Below are positions 14,527-20,826 of a DNA stretch of 22,520 nucleotides, in pieces (position 1 is the first letter of the stretch; every line of letters begins with the position of its first letter). Location of the stretch: NCBI GenBank assembly GCA_964604675.1, contig CAZSAT010000112.1, positions 1 to 22,520 on the forward strand, in the 5' to 3' direction. The notes beneath the pieces are model-generated. The model made no database searches, was not told the origin of the DNA, and was given only the letters and a program-made list of their open reading frames with translations. This DNA is from CAZSAT01 sp964604675 (GTDB lineage Bacteria > Myxococcota_A > UBA796 > CAJQPC01). The position numbers and the translations under genes are program-made.

Positions 14527-15965
14527 CGGCGTGCCGCGAGCACGGGGAGCACCATCCAGCCGAACATGGCGGGCGACGCGGCTGCGCAGCCGCAGCCGCC
14601 GGGCTCCTCGTCGTCCTGTGGGCGCTTGTTGCCCTGGCCTCCGCCGTCGCCGCCACCGCCGGTGTCGGCCGTGTCGGCCGCACCGGTGTCGCCGGACGCG
14701 GGCTCGTAGCAGCTGTTGTCGTCGGCGCGGGTGAGCGTGAAGGTGGTCTCGCCCTCGACGAGGGTGTGGAAGTTCCGGTTGGTGTTGAGCTCGGTCGTGC
14801 CCAGGGTGGTGATCCCCACCCGAGCCGGCCCGGTGAAGACCGTGCACAGGTCGCCGCCGAGCTTGGTCGTCTGCTGGTCGGTCACGTTCACGAGCCCCCA
14901 CGAGCGGTGCTCGCTGTCCACCACCAGCTGGACCTCGTCGTCGATCTCCACGTCCACGTAGACCGTGCCGAGGTTGTAGGGCCCGTACTCCGGGACGTAG
15001 TCGCCGGCCTCCGTGATCGTGTCCTGGATCTCGATGCCGCTGTCGAAGCCGTCGTAGTACGCAGGCGCGTCGTCGGTGCCGATCAGCGCTCGCGCCAGCT
15101 CCAGGTCCATCAGGTACGCGTCGGCGTCGCCGGTCAGCTCCCAGAGCGCGTCCCACACGGTGGTGGTGTTCTCGTTGCCTTCGTCCGACCCTGCGAACCA
15201 GAGGTCGGTCGTCGAGATGCCGTAGCCCGAGGTCAGGTGCATCAGCCAGATCGCCGAGCCGTACTCGTAGTAGCTGTAGATGCTGTAGGTCGCGTTGAGC
15301 TCGTAGCCGTCGTTGAGCAGGCCCGCGAAGGGGGAGTTCTGGTAGCTGCGTCCGTACTGCTTCCAGCTTCCCCGCCCCGCCCAGGTCTGCTCCTCGGCCT
15401 GGACCGCCGCGCCCTCCCACGGGGGCAGGCTCGGCTCGTTGTAGTCGGTGGCGAACTGCAGGATGTGGTTGAACTCGTGCGCCAGGTAGCCGTCGAGGTC
15501 GTTGTCGAGGGCGTTGGGGTCGATGACGAGGTGCGCGGCGCAGCCCGCTCGGCCGTCGCTCGGGTCGGCGTCGGTGAAGTTCCAGCCGTCGGGGTAGTCG
15601 CAGATCGTGTACGCGCCGTAGGCGCCATCCTTGGAGAAGTAGATGTCGGTCCGGTCGTCGCCGCCCCAGCCGTCGTCGCCGAAGGGCGTCGGCCACGGCA
15701 GGTTCTCGACCTGCGCCTCCCACACGTCCAGCATGTAATCCTTGGCCTGGTCGCAGTAGGTCTCGAAGTCGGCGTCGTCCCAGTGGCAGCGCACCGGGAT
15801 CTCGTCCCAGTCCACGTGCCCCACGGAGTCGGGGCGGCCGGGGTAGCTGGTCTGTCCGGGGGGCGGTGCACCTGCGTCCGCACCGAGCTGCATCGCGGGC
15901 GGCATGGTCATGCCGGTGGGGAGGGTGAGCCCTGCAAGCAGGGCGGGCATGTGACAGGCGGGCAT
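14517..15965 (-). CDS. Secreted HExxH metalloprotease with MYXO-CTERM tail
   Basis: A 482-residue secreted protein. ATG 15965 is preceded by GGAGA at 5-6 bases, better than the upstream in-frame GTG at 15983. The N-terminus has a hydrophobic stretch (MPALLAGLTLPTG). The zinc motif is HEFNH (His163, Glu164, His167) in LAHEFNHILQFATDY, followed by PPWEGAAVQAEEQTW, where Glu184 is a candidate third ligand. This layout resembles the putative MXAN_6640-type metalloproteases of myxobacteria. After a beta-rich C-terminal part come a Thr/Gly/Asp-rich linker (SGDTGAADTADTGGGGDGGG) and GGCGCAAASPAMFGW...ARRRR, a clear MYXO-CTERM signal. Expected location is the cell surface or outer membrane. Substrate unknown. 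Confidence 0.84.
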   Translation of the reverse strand: MPACHMPALLAGLTLPTGMTMPPAMQLGADAGAPPPGQTSYPGRPDSVGHVDWDEIPVRCHWDDADFETYCDQAKDYMLDVWEAQVENLPWPTPFGDDGWGGDDRTDIYFSKDGAYGAYTICDYPDGWNFTDADPSDGRAGCAAHLVIDPNALDNDLDGYLAHEFNHILQFATDYNEPSLPPWEGAAVQAEEQTWAGRGSWKQYGRSYQNSPFAGLLNDGYELNATYSIYSYYEYGSAIWLMHLTSGYGISTTDLWFAGSDEGNENTTTVWDALWELTGDADAYLMDLELARALIGTDDAPAYYDGFDSGIEIQDTITEAGDYVPEYGPYNLGTVYVDVEIDDEVQLVVDSEHRSWGLVNVTDQQTTKLGGDLCTVFTGPARVGITTLGTTELNTNRNFHTLVEGETTFTLTRADDNSCYEPASGDTGAADTADTGGGGDGGGQGNKRPQDDEEPGGCGCAAASPAMFGWMVLPVLAARRRR

Positions 15966-15984
15966 CCGAGTCTCCGAGCGCACG

Positions 15985-16010
15985 GGCGCGCACTATGCCC
16001 ACCGCGCGCC
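15985..16010 (-). repeat. Short inverted repeat upstream of the metalloprotease
   Basis: GGCGCGC (15985..15991) pairs with GCGCGCC (16004..16010) across a 12-base loop. It lies between two minus-strand genes. It might end transcription of the small membrane protein gene or mark the protease promoter; no T-run is present and GC-rich chance pairing is possible. Confidence 0.3.
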
Positions 16011-16041
16011 GGGTCCGCAAAGATTCCCTGGTTGCAGCCCG

Positions 16042-16281
16042 CTATCGAGGATCCTCGGGCGGCAGGCGCTCGGGCGCATCCGGCGGCGGCCGCCCGTCCT
16101 CGTAGGGGTCGTAGGTGACCTCCACCGGGAGCCGGTCGAAGCGGTAGCCCACGGCCTCCAGGAGCGCTCGGGCGCCCCACATGAACACGGTGAGCGTGGC
16201 GAACAGCACCAGCCCGCTGGCCAGGAGCAGCACCGGACGGACACGGCGGGGCTGGTCCCGGTGCTGGTAGTGATCGAACAC
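16042..16281 (-). CDS. Small single-pass membrane protein, unknown function
   Basis: A 79-residue protein. A basic cytoplasmic-type start (HRDQPRRVRP) is followed by one membrane helix (VLLLASGLVLFATLTVFMWG), then a Pro/Asp/Glu-rich tail ending PPDAPERLPPEDPR. The topology (positive N-terminus inside) suggests the acidic tail is periplasmic. The start is GTG 16281 without a Shine-Dalgarno. It is divergent from the 319-residue unknown protein with just 20 bp between start codons. I do not recognise the family; the clean helix and charge pattern support a real gene. Confidence 0.62.
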   Translation of the reverse strand: MFDHYQHRDQPRRVRPVLLLASGLVLFATLTVFMWGARALLEAVGYRFDRLPVEVTYDPYEDGRPPPDAPERLPPEDPR

Positions 16282-16301
16282 GGCGCTTAGGCTTAGCGTC
16301 G
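16282..16301. promoter_or_regulatory. 20-bp divergent start region with repeated GCTTAG
   Basis: GCTTAG occurs twice in tandem (16285..16290 with a preceding CG, and 16291..16296). Read toward the plus-strand gene, TAGGCT (16288..16293) lies 8 bases before ATG 16302. Read toward the minus-strand gene, TAAGCC (16295..16290) lies 8 bases before GTG 16281. There is no room for separate promoters plus leaders, so leaderless starts or promoters inside the opposite gene are needed. Confidence 0.35.
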
Positions 16302-17261
16302 ATGCGAGACACCGACGAGATCCTGCGGCGCCTCCGTGACGAGCCCGAGCGCGTGGACCGCCTGGTCGCGCTCGCGGTCGACGATCTGCTCAGCCGGCCC
16401 CTCGCGGAGGTGCTCGACCCCGCGTGGGTGGCCTCCACCGCCGTCGAGGGCCTGCGCGCCAGCGCCAGCGACGCGCGCACGGAGGCGTGGATCCGGGCGC
16501 GCATCGACGAGGCGCGCACCCGCGCGGGGCAGGAAACGGGCCACGCTGGCGAGGTGCTCAGCCCGGACCTGGTGCTCGCGGTCAAGGACCTGCTGCGCCG
16601 CCCGTACGTGCCCGACCGGCAGCTCGTGGGGCGCTTCGTGCACCACCGCGCCGTGCACGAGCTCGTGCGCGACATGCTGGAGCACGCCCTCGTCGAGTTC
16701 GGCCAGAAGACCCGCGCGGTGGTGCCTCAGCAGCTGCCGAAGGGCCTCGGCCGCAGCCGCTTCGGCAAGCTCGTCAGCGCCGCCACCGACGTGGCCGGAG
16801 CGGTCGGCCACGAGGTGGAGCGGCAGCTCGAGAAGAAGGTGAAGGTCTTCGTCGACGGCGCCATCCGAGCCAGCGTGGACCGAATGGCCGACCACCTCGT
16901 CGCGGCGGACCGGGCGCAGGACCTGGGCGACTGGCGGGCCGACGGCTTCCAGGTGCTGCTCGACCTGAGCGTCGACGACTGGCTCACCGAGCTCGACAAG
17001 CTCGACCCCGATGGTCTGGTGAGCGACCTGGCCACTCTGCTGCGGGCGGTGTCGCAGGTGGACGGGCTGCAGGGGCAGCTCGAGAGCCTGCTCACCACCG
17101 TGGTGGCGGAGGCCGGTGCGGTCAGCGCGGGGGAGTTCCTCGCCGGCTCCGGCCTCGAGGAGAGCTGGCGGCCGCCGCTGGAGGCGCTCGCCCGTGAACG
17201 TGTCCGCGCGTTCGTGAACACCCCCGCCTTCGCGGCGTGGGTGAGCGCGCTGGTCGGCTAG
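16302..17261 (+). CDS. Helical protein of unknown function
   Basis: A 319-residue protein, mostly charged and predicted helical, without a signal peptide or membrane segment. The N-terminus MRDTDEILRRLRDEPERVDRL is amphipathic and Arg/Glu/Asp-rich. Similar helical segments recur (HHRAVHELVRDMLEHALVEF; VGHEVERQLEKKVKVFVDGA), possibly internal repetition. I see no catalytic motif and do not recognise the family. ATG 16302 has no Shine-Dalgarno. The stop is 3 bases before the TonB-C-like lipoprotein start, so the two are probably cotranscribed, which hints at a role linked to the envelope, but that is inference only. Confidence 0.72.
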   Translation: MRDTDEILRRLRDEPERVDRLVALAVDDLLSRPLAEVLDPAWVASTAVEGLRASASDARTEAWIRARIDEARTRAGQETGHAGEVLSPDLVLAVKDLLRRPYVPDRQLVGRFVHHRAVHELVRDMLEHALVEFGQKTRAVVPQQLPKGLGRSRFGKLVSAATDVAGAVGHEVERQLEKKVKVFVDGAIRASVDRMADHLVAADRAQDLGDWRADGFQVLLDLSVDDWLTELDKLDPDGLVSDLATLLRAVSQVDGLQGQLESLLTTVVAEAGAVSAGEFLAGSGLEESWRPPLEALARERVRAFVNTPAFAAWVSALVG

Positions 17262-17264
17262 CTC

Positions 17265-18011
17265 ATGGCGTGGCGCGCACCGGCCGATCCAAGGCGCGTG
17301 TTCCTGCTGTTGTCCTGTGCCGGAAGCCTCACCGCGTCGAGCCCCGTGCTCGGGTCGGGCGTGGCCGTCGACCAGGCGCCCCCGCCCCCGCCCCCACGGG
17401 CCGAAGATGGCGTGGTCCTGTTGGCCTACGAGCGGCCCACCCCCGACATCGACGTCGGCACGGCGGTGTTCGTGCAGATGAGCGACGGCCCGGTCCGCTG
17501 CTCGGTCGAAGCCAAGGTCGACGGCCACGGCGATCTGCAGTGGGTCTCGGCCACGAGCTGCCCGCGGAGCATCACCGAGTCGGCCGAGGCTGCGGTGCGG
17601 GGCTGGCGCTTCCATCCGCCGGTGCTCGAGGACAAGGCGGTGGACGCGATCTACGAGGTCGAGCTGGAGTACGTGGCGGCGAGCGTCCGTGCGCCGGTCG
17701 TGGAGCGGCCCGACTGGATGTTGATCCGGGTGCCGCCCATCGCCGAGCCGCGGTGGCCGGTCGACCCGGGCGAGAGCCGCGCCGTCCGCCGCTACCTGGA
17801 CGAGACGGGGAGCCAGGAGATCGCCTGCACCGTGCGCTTCCGAATCGGCGATCGCGACCTGCCCGAAGACTTCGTCGTGCACGACTGTCCTGGTCCGCTG
17901 GCGGATCAGGTGAGGCGGATGGGGCGGCGCTGGGGCTTCGATGTGGATGGCGGCCAGGCGGGCGACGGCACGGTCTACACCTACAGCGCGATCTTCCGCC
18001 AGGGCCGCTGA
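17265..18011 (+). CDS. Putative lipoprotein with TonB-C-like domains
   Basis: A 248-residue protein. The N-terminus RRVFLLLSCAGS gives a signal with a lipobox-like LLSC (alternative: a normal signal peptide ending near ASS). A proline run (QAPPPPPPR, residues about 38-45) follows, as in TonB-type periplasmic linkers. Two segments then look like TonB C-terminal domains: VRCSVEAKVDGHGDLQWV ... AAVRGWRFHPPVLEDKAV (about 77-130), and a second, weaker one, IACTVRFRIGDRDLPEDFVV ... RRWGFDV (about 185-232). There is no N-terminal membrane anchor of TonB itself, so it is unlikely to be the energy transducer. It starts 3 bp after the upstream stop codon. Assignment is by pattern only. Confidence 0.65.
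   Translation: MAWRAPADPRRVFLLLSCAGSLTASSPVLGSGVAVDQAPPPPPPRAEDGVVLLAYERPTPDIDVGTAVFVQMSDGPVRCSVEAKVDGHGDLQWVSATSCPRSITESAEAAVRGWRFHPPVLEDKAVDAIYEVELEYVAASVRAPVVERPDWMLIRVPPIAEPRWPVDPGESRAVRRYLDETGSQEIACTVRFRIGDRDLPEDFVVHDCPGPLADQVRRMGRRWGFDVDGGQAGDGTVYTYSAIFRQGR
17379..17395 (+). repeat. Short CCCCCG repeat coding for a proline run
   Basis: Three runs of five C separated by single G encode consecutive prolines in the putative lipoprotein. Such low-complexity tracts can change length, here mostly in steps of six bases without frame loss. Confidence 0.6.
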
Positions 18012-18104
18012 GCCCAGGGAACGGTCTTCGGTCGTGGAGTCGAAGCCAACGCCGCGGTGTGGCATCCTCCGGTCTGTCGACCCCCCCCCCACGAGGATGT
18101 CTCC
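18012..18104 (+). promoter_or_regulatory. Upstream region of the YceI gene with a C10 tract
   Basis: A 93-bp gap. It contains an imperfect inverted repeat (CTTCG ... CGAAG) early on, and a run of exactly ten C (18081..18090). GAGGA (18093..18097) then serves as ribosome binding site for GTG 18105. No clear -10/-35 pair is visible. The C tract lies 14 bases before the start codon, between any promoter and the ribosome binding site. Confidence 0.5.
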
Positions 18105-18776
18105 GTGCTCAAGCTCTCCCTGCTCTCCCTGCTCGTCGCCCCCGCCCACGCCCAGGACGAGGCCGCCGAAGGCGCCGACGAGGCGGCTGTCGAGGAGGTC
18201 GTGGAGAGCTCCACGACCTACGCGCTCAGCGGCAACCTCTACGTGGTCGTCCGCAAGGACGAGGACACCACCCTGTCGGCCCTGTCCCACAACCACGCGG
18301 TGAAGGCGTCGGGCTGGAGTGGCACGGTCACCTGGCATCCCAGCGACGCCAGCCAGTGCCAGGTCGAGATCAGCGTGCCCGTCGCCTCGTTGATCGTCGA
18401 CGAAGGCAGCACCCGCGCCCTCGCTGGCCTCGGCGAAGGCCCGAGCGACAGCGATCGCAACACGATCAAGGAGAACATGCTCGCGGCGGATCAGCTCAAC
18501 GGCAGCAAGTTCCCGAGCATCACCTTCTCGAGCACGTCCTGCAGCGGCACCTCCGGCAACGTGACGGTCAAGGGCAACCTGTCGATCCGTGGAGCGACGA
18601 AGGCCATCAGCCCGAGCCTCGCCGTGACCGCCGATGGCTCGTCGTTCTCGGCCAAGGGCAGCTTCTCGGTGAACCACACCGACTTCGGCTTCGATCCCTT
18701 CAGTGCCATGTTCGGCCAGCTGAAGAACAACAACGAGCTGGCCTTCCACGTGGACGTCGCGGGCAAGGCGCAGTAA
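18105..18776 (+). CDS. YceI-domain periplasmic protein
   Basis: A 223-residue secreted protein. GTG 18105 has GAGGA at 7 bases and gives the signal peptide MLKLSLLSLLVAPAHAQD with an AHA cleavage site. After an acidic Ala/Glu linker comes a YceI-like lipocalin-type beta barrel: LSALSHNHAVKASGWSGTVTW, VASLIVDEGSTRAL, DRNTIKENMLAADQLNGSKFP, SITFSSTSCSG, VKGNLSIRGATKAIS and FSVNHTDFGFDPF. YceI proteins bind isoprenoid-type lipids such as polyprenyl chains; the S-H-N-H and 'ML.a..l....fP.I.F.S' blocks are diagnostic. An in-frame GTG at 18057 would extend the protein through the C10 tract but has no binding site. Confidence 0.82.
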   Translation: MLKLSLLSLLVAPAHAQDEAAEGADEAAVEEVVESSTTYALSGNLYVVVRKDEDTTLSALSHNHAVKASGWSGTVTWHPSDASQCQVEISVPVASLIVDEGSTRALAGLGEGPSDSDRNTIKENMLAADQLNGSKFPSITFSSTSCSGTSGNVTVKGNLSIRGATKAISPSLAVTADGSSFSAKGSFSVNHTDFGFDPFSAMFGQLKNNNELAFHVDVAGKAQ

Positions 18777-18786
18777 CTCCGCGGCG

Positions 18787-20211
18787 ATGGCCCGTCGGCG
18801 TCGTCACACTCCTCCCTTCGATCTCCAGATCACCGGTCTCGGGGACAAGGGTCTCGGCCGTGGAGAGCACGAGGGCCAGACCGTGCTCGTGCGGGGCGCG
18901 CCACCGGGGGCGGTCGTCCGGGTCGCGCCCTTCAAGCGCAAGAAGGGCGTGCTGCATGCCCGTCGCACCGCGCTGGTCGAGGCGCCGCCCCACGCGGTGG
19001 AGCCGCGCTGCGCGGTCTTCGGGCTGTGTGGCGGCTGCACGCTGCAGGAGCTGCCCTACGACGCCCAGCTGGAAGCCCGTGCGGCCTACGGCGTGGAGCA
19101 GGTCGCTCCGGGACCCGAGGTCGTGGTGCACCCACCCGTGGGCGCGCCCTCGGCGTACGCCTACCGGAACAAGGTCGAGCTCAGCTTCTCCGTGCGCCGG
19201 TACCTGTCCGAGGAGGCGCACGCGGCCGAGGAGCCGATCGAGGGGCGCTGGCTCGGCTTCCACGCGCCCGGTCGCTTCGACCGGGTGGTCGACACCCACC
19301 GCTGCGAGCTCGTGAGTGAGGCCTTGAACGCCATCGTGGGCGTGCTCCGCGAGCAGGTACTCGCCGGCGACGAAGGGATCTGGGACCACCGCGCCCACAC
19401 CGGGTTCTGGCGCCACGTGGTGCTGCGCGAGTCCAGCCTCGGCCAGCGCCTGGTGGTGTTCTACACAGCGCCAGGTGGCGACGAGGACCGGATGCGGTCG
19501 CTGGCCGCGGCGCTGCCCGACGTGCACGGCGTGGTCTGGTACGAGAACGCCAGCGTGGGCGATGCGGCCCGGGGCGAGCTGCGGTCGGTGCTGCGCGGAC
19601 GCCCCTGGATCGAGGAGCGGCTCGGTGCGCGCAGGTTCCGGCTCTCGCCCACCAGCTTCTTCCAGACCAACACCGCCGGCGCGCTGCGGCTCTACGACGT
19701 GGTGCGGGAGGCCGCAGGAGGCGGCACGCGCCTCTTGGACCTGTACTGCGGCACCGGCTCGATCGGGCTGTACCTGGCCGACGACTTCGAGGAGGTCGTG
19801 GGCGTCGAGCTGGACGAGGGCTCGGTGCGCGATGCGCGGGCGAACGCGGAGCGCAACGGGCTCCACGCCACCTTCCATTCGGGGGCCGTGGAGGCGGTCG
19901 TCGAAGCGCTCGGCGGCGGCGACGTGGTGGTCGTCGATCCACCGCGCGCTGGACTGCACCCCAAGGCCGCGCGCTGGCTGGCCCAGCTCGACGCGCGCGT
20001 GCTCGTCTACGTGGCCTGCAAGCCTTCTTCCCTGGCGCGGGACGCGGCCATCCTCGCCGCTGGAGGCTGGCACATGCGCGACCTGTGGACCGTGGACCTC
20101 TTCCCGCACACGGGGCACGTGGAGGCGGTGGCGCGCTTCGTCAGGCCCAGCCCAGCTGCTCCAGCCGCTGATCCATCAGCGCTGGAAAGCGCGGGTACCA
20201 CGTCGCGTTGA
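18787..20211 (+). CDS. rlmD: 23S rRNA (uracil-5-)-methyltransferase, RlmD/TrmA family
   Basis: A 474-residue RNA m5U methyltransferase. The N-terminus (ITGLGDKGLGRGEHEGQTVLV) is a TRAM-type RNA-binding domain. Cysteines 75, 81, 84 (CAVFGLCGGC) and 173 (HRCEL) fit the [4Fe-4S] site of RlmD-type enzymes. SAM-binding LLDLYCGTGSIGLYLA lies near 316-331; VVDPPRAGL carries Asp384; the nucleophile is Cys411 in VACKPSSLARD; the base is Glu447 in GHVEAVARF. Family members usually stop shortly after that point, but this one runs about 25 residues further, into the end of the convergent glycosylase gene. The exact target base (for example U1939) cannot be told from sequence alone. TAACTCC lies six bases before ATG; no Shine-Dalgarno. 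Confidence 0.86.
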   Translation: MARRRRHTPPFDLQITGLGDKGLGRGEHEGQTVLVRGAPPGAVVRVAPFKRKKGVLHARRTALVEAPPHAVEPRCAVFGLCGGCTLQELPYDAQLEARAAYGVEQVAPGPEVVVHPPVGAPSAYAYRNKVELSFSVRRYLSEEAHAAEEPIEGRWLGFHAPGRFDRVVDTHRCELVSEALNAIVGVLREQVLAGDEGIWDHRAHTGFWRHVVLRESSLGQRLVVFYTAPGGDEDRMRSLAAALPDVHGVVWYENASVGDAARGELRSVLRGRPWIEERLGARRFRLSPTSFFQTNTAGALRLYDVVREAAGGGTRLLDLYCGTGSIGLYLADDFEEVVGVELDEGSVRDARANAERNGLHATFHSGAVEAVVEALGGGDVVVVDPPRAGLHPKAARWLAQLDARVLVYVACKPSSLARDAAILAAGGWHMRDLWTVDLFPHTGHVEAVARFVRPSPAAPAADPSALESAGTTSR

Positions 20212-20791
20212 GGGGGCTCGGGTGGGGCAGGGGATGGAGCCGGATCTCCTTGCCTGCCAGCTCGACGGCCAGGCTGCGCTCGTAGCGATCCGGCAGGCTC
20301 CAGAAGGCCTTCAGCTCGGGGCCCAGCGAGCGGTCGGCGAGCCGGAACCAGTCGAAGGCCACGTTCCCGAGGGTGATGAGGTCGTGCCCGGACCAGCGCT
20401 CGACGAGGAGCTCCTGCACCAGCGGGAGGAAGCGGCGCTTGATCGCGACCGACCAGGCCTTGTTGCCCACCGGCTTGTAGGGCACGGTGTTCACCCAGCA
20501 CAGCGACCGCCCCACCGCCACGCTCTCGTCGAGATCCCGGCACGGCCGACCGTGCCTCCGGCGGCTCAGCGCGTCGCGGACGAGGCGCCCCCCGGCGCCC
20601 ACGAAGGGCTCCCCGGTGGCCGCCTCCAGCCGCCCCGGATCGCGACCGAAGAGGCCGACGGGCGCGGCCAGGCTGCCCGAGCCGAGGAGCACCGGGTCGA
20701 GGGGGTCACGGCCCGCAGCGAGGTACGGGTCGAGGTCGATGTCGAGGCCACGCTCCGCTTCCTGGCGGAGCCGGTGGAGCAGGTCCTGCAT
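20141..20791 (-). CDS. Uracil-DNA glycosylase superfamily protein
   Basis: A 216-residue base-excision repair enzyme. Motifs in order: FGRDPGRLEAATGEPFVGAGG (motif I region, where family 4 has GEAPGxxE), CWVNTVPYKPVGNKAW, LITLGNVAFDWF, and HPLPHPSPLNATWY (motif II, HPSPLN). The cysteines do not form the four-Cys iron-sulfur set of family 4, so it is a different subgroup of the superfamily. It should remove uracil or another damaged base from DNA. ATG 20791 has GATAGGCG six bases upstream, and AGGCGG could also act as a binding site. The last 71 bp overlap the methyltransferase gene tail-to-tail. Confidence 0.82.
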   Translation of the reverse strand: MQDLLHRLRQEAERGLDIDLDPYLAAGRDPLDPVLLGSGSLAAPVGLFGRDPGRLEAATGEPFVGAGGRLVRDALSRRRHGRPCRDLDESVAVGRSLCWVNTVPYKPVGNKAWSVAIKRRFLPLVQELLVERWSGHDLITLGNVAFDWFRLADRSLGPELKAFWSLPDRYERSLAVELAGKEIRLHPLPHPSPLNATWYPRFPALMDQRLEQLGWA

Positions 20792-20826
20792 GGAGGCCGC
20801 CTATCCGATGCGGGCGACCACCCCGC

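Noticed and set aside
18060..18077. TGGCATCCTCCGGTCTGT as a sigma-54 promoter for the YceI gene
   Set aside because: The GG element is present, but no GC is found at the required 12-base distance (TC instead), and the -12 half does not match TTGC.
16293..18749. An 818-residue open frame on the minus strand across three plus-strand genes
   Set aside because: It crosses the boundaries of three supported genes and their intergenic regions and is His/Arg/Gly-rich without motifs.
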